Shown here: positions 46,104-51,297 of the stretch, piece by piece
Layout: the number at the start of each line of letters is the position of its first letter
How positions within the stretch are numbered: the first letter of the stretch is position 1
DNA from: Chloroflexota bacterium
Lineage (GTDB): Bacteria > Chloroflexota > Anaerolineae > Anaerolineales > Villigracilaceae
Assembly: GCA_016191955.1 (NCBI GenBank)
Contig: JACPVC010000170.1
Coordinates: 1-51,297, forward strand
Length of the DNA stretch: 51,297 nucleotides
Direction: 5' to 3'
Made by a program: the position numbers and the translations under genes
Notes under the pieces: generated by a model
What the model was told of the DNA's origin: nothing
What the model saw: only the letters and a program-made list of their open reading frames with translations
Databases searched by the model: none

Positions 46104-48497
46104 TTACTCGTACGCCAGCGTATCCCTCACCGTCAACTTCGAAGCGCGGCGGGCGGGCAATGCGCTTGCGAGCGTACCCAACACGATGGTGAAGATCAGC
46201 CAGGCGATGACTCCGCTCGCACCATAAACGACAGGCATGGGCGCGGTCAGAATCGCCATGCCAACCCCATAGCACAGCACATTCGTGATGGGGATCGAGA
46301 TGAAAATGCTGATTGCCCAACTGATGATGCCAATGACCATGCCCTCAGTGATAACGATGGCTTGAATATCGCCATTGCTCGCGCCGATGGCGCGCATCAC
46401 ACCGATCTCGCGCGTGCGCTCCAGTACGTTGATGCTCATCGTACCCATCAAACCCAGTCCACCGACGATGGCAATCAGAGTCGCCATCACCAGCATGAAG
46501 TACACGAGGATGTCTGTCTGCGCCTTCTGGTCGCGGATGAAGTCCGCGCCCAACTGCGTGGATTGGATGTTGATCCCGCGCCCCTCGAATGCCGCCTGAA
46601 TTTGGTCATTGATGCGGTTTTGGGTCACGGAGTCGTGTAGGTCTGTGACGATGCGCAGGGAATATGCCATCTCCGGTTCGCCGACCACCACGCTGAGGTA
46701 TTCATAATTGACATACAACAACGGCGGGCTGATGTTGCCTGTAATGCTGTAAATTCCGACGATCAACCAATCCGTTTTCTTGCCATCGATATCGATCTTC
46801 AACCGGTCGCCGACTTTCAGGTCGGGGAAGATTTGCAGCAGGTGGTTGCCGATGACGATAGCATTTTCATCACCTGGCTGCAGCCAGCGCCCCGAAGTGA
46901 TGATCGGGTCGATCAGGATCGAGGTCGAAGGCGGCGCAACGAAGAGGATTTGCGTCCCGGCTTCATCTTCGCCCATTTCGAGCGTACCTGTATATTCCAA
47001 CCAGCCTTCTGCGCTTACAACTCCCGGAATGCTTTCTGCGATTGTCGCCACTTTATCGAAGCGATAGCCGCGGTCGAAGGCGATGTTGATGTCTGCGAGG
47101 AAGTAGCCTTGAATGTCTTCGATGGTCTTGTCGAACGATGCCCACAGGTTATACACCGCAATGAACACCGCGCCGCCCAGCACCAAGGTGAAAAGGGTCA
47201 GTCCCAGCCGGGTCTTGCGCCGGAATGTGTTCCGCAGCGAAATGCGGATTGGGCGCGGGATCATCACCGAGTTTTTGCTGACCGTCTCTTCTTTCGCTTT
47301 GGCATTCCCACCCAAACCATAATCGCTCAACGCCTCGCGGACGGTGATGCGCACGCTGTTGTAAATCGGCAAGACGGCCGCCAACAAAGGCACGACAATC
47401 GCCACCATCACCTGCTGTATCAAGGTCGAAGAATAACCCTTATAAGGCACAGGGTAAAAGTTTAACCATTGCGCCATCCCGCCGCCGATGTTCTGAGACG
47501 CGCCGTTTGCCAGCGGCACCGCGAGCAACAAAGCCCCAATACCGAAACTCATGATAAGCGTCAGATACATGAAGAATATCTGCATGGCGTTTCCACCAGT
47601 GGCTTTCATAATGCCGATCTGGCGTGTGTGTTGGGTCATCAATGCCGTGATGGTGTTGACGATCAGGAATCCGCTCAGTAGCACGGTGAGATAGCCAAGC
47701 ACACCCAACACGAAGAACACACCCTGTGTAACGCTGTATGCAAAATGATGCCCCGGCTGGTACACGCTCACGAAATAAACCGTCGAACCTGCGCGTTCGA
47801 GTTTGTCTGCCACGCTTTGCGCAATGGCGGTCACGTGTTCGGCGTCCGTCTGTTTTTCCGAAACGCTGATCGATAACCTGTCATATTCATCGATGTTGCC
47901 GCCCAACCACACCAGCGTGTCCGGCGTCACATACGCGTTGACCTGCTGGGCGAGGTTATATGGAAAGCCTGTCACTGCATGCATATACCCGGCAAACGTT
48001 ACCTCGCGCTGCTTGCCGTCACTCAATTCGATAATGATCGTATCCCCGGGTTTATACCCAAGCGACATGGCACTGGCATCAAGAATGACTTGTTTATCGC
48101 CATACACAGGAATGCTGGTCTCGCCCAGCGCAGGCTTGAGCAGGTTGAGCGTCAGCGCGGAGGGATCCTCCGCTGCCGTGAATATGATATTCGCCTTCGT
48201 TCCATCAGGGCGCATGATCTGCGCGTTCACGCTGGAATATCCTTCCACTGCTTCCACGCCCGGCACTTCGCGTGCCATCTCCACGGTATCGTCATTGATG
48301 CCCGAAGCATATATCTCTGCTTCAGACGGGTTGGCGGAAAGGAAATCATCGTCCATGCTTTCGTTCATATAAAAGCCCAGGTTGCTGTTGAAGCCCACTG
48401 CGAACGCCCCCACCGCAATGGTGACGATAATCAGGAACGTGCGCCCGCGGTTACCCCAAAAATCAGTCCAGACTTTTTTCCAACGACTGCCGATCAT
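46104..48497 (-). CDS. ABC transporter permease, two FtsX domains
   Basis: 797 residues. One N-terminal helix ([20 protein letters not shown]), an extracytoplasmic domain, and a first FtsX bundle (about 265-385, [22 protein letters not shown]). A second helix near 435-460 precedes another large extracytoplasmic domain (about 460-660). The second FtsX bundle (670-797) carries [21 protein letters not shown] and the terminal [15 protein letters not shown]. This doubled layout resembles single-protein permeases of the LolCE or SalY type, which pull lipids, peptides or drugs out of the membrane. Its start overlaps the stop of the ATPase gene (ATGA). Confidence 0.92.
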   Translation of the reverse strand: MIGSRWKKVWTDFWGNRGRTFLIIVTIAVGAFAVGFNSNLGFYMNESMDDDFLSANPSEAEIYASGINDDTVEMAREVPGVEAVEGYSSVNAQIMRPDGTKANIIFTAAEDPSALTLNLLKPALGETSIPVYGDKQVILDASAMSLGYKPGDTIIIELSDGKQREVTFAGYMHAVTGFPYNLAQQVNAYVTPDTLVWLGGNIDEYDRLSISVSEKQTDAEHVTAIAQSVADKLERAGSTVYFVSVYQPGHHFAYSVTQGVFFVLGVLGYLTVLLSGFLIVNTITALMTQHTRQIGIMKATGGNAMQIFFMYLTLIMSFGIGALLLAVPLANGASQNIGGGMAQWLNFYPVPYKGYSSTLIQQVMVAIVVPLLAAVLPIYNSVRITVREALSDYGLGGNAKAKEETVSKNSVMIPRPIRISLRNTFRRKTRLGLTLFTLVLGGAVFIAVYNLWASFDKTIEDIQGYFLADINIAFDRGYRFDKVATIAESIPGVVSAEGWLEYTGTLEMGEDEAGTQILFVAPPSTSILIDPIITSGRWLQPGDENAIVIGNHLLQIFPDLKVGDRLKIDIDGKKTDWLIVGIYSITGNISPPLLYVNYEYLSVVVGEPEMAYSLRIVTDLHDSVTQNRINDQIQAAFEGRGINIQSTQLGADFIRDQKAQTDILVYFMLVMATLIAIVGGLGLMGTMSINVLERTREIGVMRAIGASNGDIQAIVITEGMVIGIISWAISIFISIPITNVLCYGVGMAILTAPMPVVYGASGVIAWLIFTIVLGTLASALPARRASKLTVRDTLAYE

Positions 48498-49636
48498 GAC
48501 GCGACTCCCCTCCAGGACAGATTCTCTCCCTGGTGCTTGTCTGCCATCTGGTGCAGCGCCTCACGCGTGACGTCGGACTGCTCTAGCAATTCTGTCAGCT
48601 TGTCGTACCCGATGGCAAGGACTTCCACCGCTCCCGACTCTGAGGCGCGGATGGAGGCGCGATGTTTCTTCTCGTGGAAAAATTCCATTTCGCCGAACAC
48701 TTTTCCGGGTCCGAGTTGAAGCGCGACCACGTCTGATTGATTCGGGCGCGGCAAAATGACTTCCACTGTTCCCTTTGAAACGATGTAGAACGTATCCGCA
48801 TTTGTGCCTTCAGAGAGGATCATGGCGCCTGCGTCAAAATTCAGCGTCTTCGCAGATTTTGTGGCTTGCAAAAGTTGAGTATGGGTGAATGTTGGCATCG
48901 CCTTCGCCACATACTCGTTGACGATTTCGCCGTCCGCGATGAGGGCGGTGCGATGCGTGCGTTTTGCCATCGCGCTGTCGTGTGTGACGATGATGATGGT
49001 CTTGCCTTTCCCCACGAGGTTGTTGAACAGCGCAAAGACGGACTCGGCGGTCTTGGAATCAAGGTTACCCGTCGGCTCGTCTGCGATGACGACGGGCGGA
49101 TCGTTGGCAAGTGCGCGCGCAATTGCCACACGTTGCTGCTGCCCGCCGGAAAGCGCGGTGGGCAGTTTGTGCGCGTGGTCTGCCAGTTCCACCAACTCGA
49201 GCAATTCCATGGCGCGTTTGCGGCGTTCGATGGGGGTATACATGCGGCAGAAATCCATCGGCAGCATGATGTTCTCGATGACCGAGATCATCGGCAGCAG
49301 TTGAAAGAATTGGAACACAACGCCAAGGTTTTTTCCGCGCCAACGTGCCATGCGGTTTTCGTTCAACCCATGCACCGCGGTGCCGTTGACCCACACCTCG
49401 CCGTTCGATGGGCGGTCGATGCCGGTGATCATGTTTAGCAGGGTCGTCTTGCCGCTGCCCGATTTGCCGATGATGCTGACGAATTCGCCTGCCTGGATTT
49501 GCAAGTCCACATCGGTCAGTGCGCGATAGTCACCGACGGCGGTTTTATAAAATTTATCCACGCTGCGCAGGTCGATCATGGGCCGTTCTTCGACTGTGCT
49601 TGTTTCCGCTTTAGGTTTGAAGAATGATATAGCCAT
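48494..49636 (-). CDS. ABC ATPase fused to a cyclic-nucleotide-binding domain
   Basis: 380 residues from ATG 49636 (AGGAAA site). Residues about 20-245 are a MacB/LolD-type ATPase: Walker [10 protein letters not shown] (57-65), Q-loop VVFQFFQLL, signature [15 protein letters not shown], Walker [14 protein letters not shown] and switch His in VTHDSAMAK. Residues about 265-365 are a Crp-type beta-roll: [39 protein letters not shown], where the phosphate-binding cassette reads [16 protein letters not shown]. The R that contacts the phosphate in cAMP-binding members is replaced in part, so ligand and function are uncertain. The fusion suggests nucleotide-controlled transport. Confidence 0.9.
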   Translation of the reverse strand: MAISFFKPKAETSTVEERPMIDLRSVDKFYKTAVGDYRALTDVDLQIQAGEFVSIIGKSGSGKTTLLNMITGIDRPSNGEVWVNGTAVHGLNENRMARWRGKNLGVVFQFFQLLPMISVIENIMLPMDFCRMYTPIERRKRAMELLELVELADHAHKLPTALSGGQQQRVAIARALANDPPVVIADEPTGNLDSKTAESVFALFNNLVGKGKTIIIVTHDSAMAKRTHRTALIADGEIVNEYVAKAMPTFTHTQLLQATKSAKTLNFDAGAMILSEGTNADTFYIVSKGTVEVILPRPNQSDVVALQLGPGKVFGEMEFFHEKKHRASIRASESGAVEVLAIGYDKLTELLEQSDVTREALHQMADKHQGENLSWRGVAS

Positions 49637-49648
49637 AGATAATTTCCT

Positions 49649-49675
49649 GTAGCGCGACATATTATGTCGCGCTAC
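49649..49675. repeat. Palindrome between adaptor and ATPase genes
   Basis: GTAGCGCGACAT, ATT, ATGTCGCGCTAC: perfect 12-bp stem. Similar in style to the GGCGACAT/ATGTCGCC hairpins at 18268. Confidence 0.9.
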
Positions 49676-49678
49676 CTA

Positions 49679-50797
49679 TTATTCGAACGTAACCACAGCG
49701 GTCATGCCCCAGCGCATGGACGGGTCGAGGTCGGTGAGCAGGATGGTGACTTCATAGACCACATCGCCCTGATTCTCGGAGAAGTTCTGGCTGATGGAAA
49801 GCACGTTGCCTTTGAATTCCTTGCCGGGAATGGCATCCAGCTTGATGGTGACGGGTTGGCCTTCTGCGATGTTGACCACGTCGATCTCGGTCAGGTCGCT
49901 GGTCTTGACCAGCCATTTGGAGGTGTCGGCAATCGTCACAACCGGGGAGCCGGAGGCGGCGAATTCACCGACTTTGAGGTCGAGGTTGGTAATCACACCC
50001 GCATGCGGGGCGCGCAGTTCGGCATTGGCGAGGATGGCGCGTAAGGCGGCGGTATCAAGCGAGAAATCGATATCTTCAAGCGCGTCATAGTCTGCCTGTG
50101 CATTGGCGAGCCGGACCTGCGCATTTTTGTAGTTGCTCTCCAATTCCAGCCAGCGGATGGCGATGCGGTAAAGTTCCCAGGCTTCATCCAACGCCTTTTT
50201 CTTCACTCGCGCTTCGCCGTTCAAGGGGCGGTTGTCGTCTGTGCGATCCTCAAGGCTGGCTTCATACACATCCATTTCCTCTTGGGTCATCTCGGAAAAA
50301 TCCGGTTTTTGTTCTTCGTACTTTAATAATTTAGCGTCGAGATGTTTGTAAGGCTCGAACTCTTCACGAGCAACATTCAATTTTTCGAGAGAGGTTGAGA
50401 TCGCTTCGGTGGGAGTCATATCCTTCCACCGCGCAGGGACATCGAAATCATCCAGCCTGCTTTGAGCGTCGCGATACTCTTGATAGGCTTCGGTGAGTTC
50501 CTGGGTGGCTTTGGCTTGCGCATCTTCGAGAGACTGTGCCTCTTCCGAGCGTACAACCGCAATGACATCTCCAGTGGCAACCTTATCGCCTTCCTCTACA
50601 GGGAGGTCGCTGACCAGTCCGCTGCTGTTCAGGGAGATTTCGGTGTAATTCACGGGTTCAAGTTTCCCCTCGGCAATGATGGTATCGTCGGCTTCGACAG
50701 TGGGAATGGGGGTAGCTTCGGCGGTGGGGGTGGGCGCTCCGCAGCCGGCGGCAAGCAGGCCGAGGAGGGCGAGGGTGATGATGACCTTATTTTTCAT
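49679..50797 (-). CDS. HlyD-type adaptor lipoprotein
   Basis: 372 residues from ATG 50797, with AAGGAAG upstream; the longer frame from 50899 is non-conserved. The signal MKNKVIITLALLGLLAAGC marks Cys19 as the lipidated residue. Then come a lipoyl half (LVSDLPVEEGDKVATGDVIAVV), a long alpha-helical hairpin (about 85-230), the second lipoyl half (RAPHAGVITNLDLKVGEFAASG) and a C-terminal barrel (GQPVTIKLDAIPGKEFKGNV). It should link the ATPase and permease encoded downstream to the cell exterior. First gene of the operon; it shares only general layout with the adaptor at 1645. Confidence 0.9.
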   Translation of the reverse strand: MKNKVIITLALLGLLAAGCGAPTPTAEATPIPTVEADDTIIAEGKLEPVNYTEISLNSSGLVSDLPVEEGDKVATGDVIAVVRSEEAQSLEDAQAKATQELTEAYQEYRDAQSRLDDFDVPARWKDMTPTEAISTSLEKLNVAREEFEPYKHLDAKLLKYEEQKPDFSEMTQEEMDVYEASLEDRTDDNRPLNGEARVKKKALDEAWELYRIAIRWLELESNYKNAQVRLANAQADYDALEDIDFSLDTAALRAILANAELRAPHAGVITNLDLKVGEFAASGSPVVTIADTSKWLVKTSDLTEIDVVNIAEGQPVTIKLDAIPGKEFKGNVLSISQNFSENQGDVVYEVTILLTDLDPSMRWGMTAVVTFE

Positions 50798-50976
50798 ATT
50801 GGGCTTCCTTAGAAAGAATGTGATTGGACGGTTTTGCAAAAATTGCAGCGTGAGAGTATACGAAGATATCCTGACACAGTTGCAGATTCCCAAAGCCAAT
50901 ATAGCCGTTAAGAGCGGATCGCTCCCCGTACTTTGGTAGGGTTTTCTGTAATTTACAACCTATCCGAATATTTTCA

Positions 50977-51018
50977 GCTCACGGCGGCGTCCTCGCCGCC
51001 GAGGACTGCGGCGAGAGC
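50977..51018. repeat. 42-bp palindrome family, intergenic copy
   Basis: Exactly 42 bp from GCTC to GAGC, with a GGCGGCGTCCTCGCC core and its complement with a few mismatches. Same length as the copies at 40122 and 45379. Confidence 0.85.
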
Positions 51019-51148
51019 AATTTTTGGATAGGTACTTACACAGTTCAAAATCTTTTGCCGCCAATGACGCGAATTGCCACGAATTTTTAAACAATTCACG
51101 TAATTTGTGGACTGCTCTTGGGGTTTTGCGTAAGCCTTATGATTAACT

Positions 51149-51297
51149 CACCTTATGCAATTTTCACTTTCTTGCGTCCTTCACCCTTCGACTGCGCTCC
51201 TCGACGTTCCCTCGTCGCTCCGCTCAGGGCGGCTGCCGCGCTGAGCGGAGAGCGGGTGTTCGTCCCGCTCGTAGTCGAAGCGCAGGTGCGTAAGGTG
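51149..51297. repeat. MITE-like element with CACCTTAYGCA inverted ends, copy 3
   Basis: CACCTTATGCA (51149-51159) and TGCGTAAGGTG (51287-51297) are inverted ends with one mismatch. The interior contains the 74-bp repeat copy (51171-51244) and CGGAGAGCGGG / CCCGCTC pairing. The end motif is that of one end of the elements at 12349 and 15841. Confidence 0.75.
51171..51244 (+). repeat. 74-bp dispersed repeat, copy 2
   Basis: Aligns ungapped with the reverse complement of 1368-1441. Here it lies inside the element at 51149-51297; the first copy is not flanked by the same ends. Confidence 0.85.

Larger units (their letters stand above)
50798..51297. other. 500-nt non-coding region upstream of the exporter operon
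   Basis: I see no gene. It holds the 42-bp palindrome copy at 50977-51018, a degraded GCCGCGAATTT-type repeat at about 51058-51110, and an element with inverted ends from 51149 to the window edge. The exporter promoter must lie near 50800-50970; no convincing -35/-10 pair stood out. Confidence 0.7.

Overview
The window looks like a chromosomal segment of an uncultured anaerobic or facultative member of the Chloroflexota, most likely class Anaerolineae. This is inferred from gene content: several non-pyrrolysine MttB-type methyltransferases with one corrinoid protein, an NAD-linked formate dehydrogenase with a fused NuoE-NuoF subunit, MacB-type exporters, and many short palindromic intergenic repeats. 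No rRNA, tRNA, CRISPR array, phage or full insertion sequence was seen. No marker gene fixes the taxonomy.

Layout. (1) 1-6966: the 5' part of a proline-racemase-family gene (-), an orphan OmpR-type response regulator, a MacA/MacB-like ABC export set, and three tandem paralogous secreted or membrane-anchored proteins. (2) 6967-10239: an accessory patch with a metallophosphoesterase, an NTF2-like protein and a LysE-type exporter. Each is bracketed by complementary GTTRRRY / RYYYAAC boxes, as in integron gene cassettes without an integrase. A second LysE-type exporter follows. (3) 10313-14597: an orphan histidine kinase, a GNAT acetyltransferase and a cation/proton antiporter with C-terminal Usp domains. 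(4) 29981 down to 16021, almost entirely on the minus strand: a GntR/FCD regulator, a corrinoid protein, four MttB-family methyltransferases, an S9 peptidase, an M20 amidohydrolase, a methyltetrahydrofolate:corrinoid methyltransferase and a homocysteine S-methyltransferase. This reads as a methylated (quaternary) amine demethylation unit delivering methyl groups to tetrahydrofolate and to methionine. A lipoprotein esterase-like hydrolase lies beyond it. (5) 30366-36845: divergent from the regulator, a three-subunit NAD-dependent formate dehydrogenase interrupted by an AT-rich DUF4173-like membrane protein gene. (6) 36899-42579: a YigZ/IMPACT protein, a membrane protein, a HEPN/MNT toxin-antitoxin pair, a 947-residue FAD plus Fe-S oxidoreductase, and a frameshifted PIN toxin with a small partner. 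(7) 50797 down to 43007 on the minus strand: an adaptor, an ABC ATPase fused to a cyclic-nucleotide-binding domain, an FtsX-type permease, a small Gly/His-rich membrane protein, a response regulator and a histidine kinase. This resembles a self-contained export and sensing module.

A plausible metabolic reading (inference) is that methyl groups from betaine-like substrates pass through the single corrinoid protein to tetrahydrofolate. They could then be oxidised through folate C1 steps to formate, and formate dehydrogenase would make NADH.

The most unusual layer is the repeat content. At least eight palindromic repeat families occur, several in multiple copies. Some copies lie in frame inside protein-coding genes: the S9 peptidase, the FAD/Fe-S oxidoreductase and probably the kinase at 43007. 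Five genes show a TATAAT-like box only 6-8 nt before an ATG with no Shine-Dalgarno sequence, which suggests leaderless transcripts.
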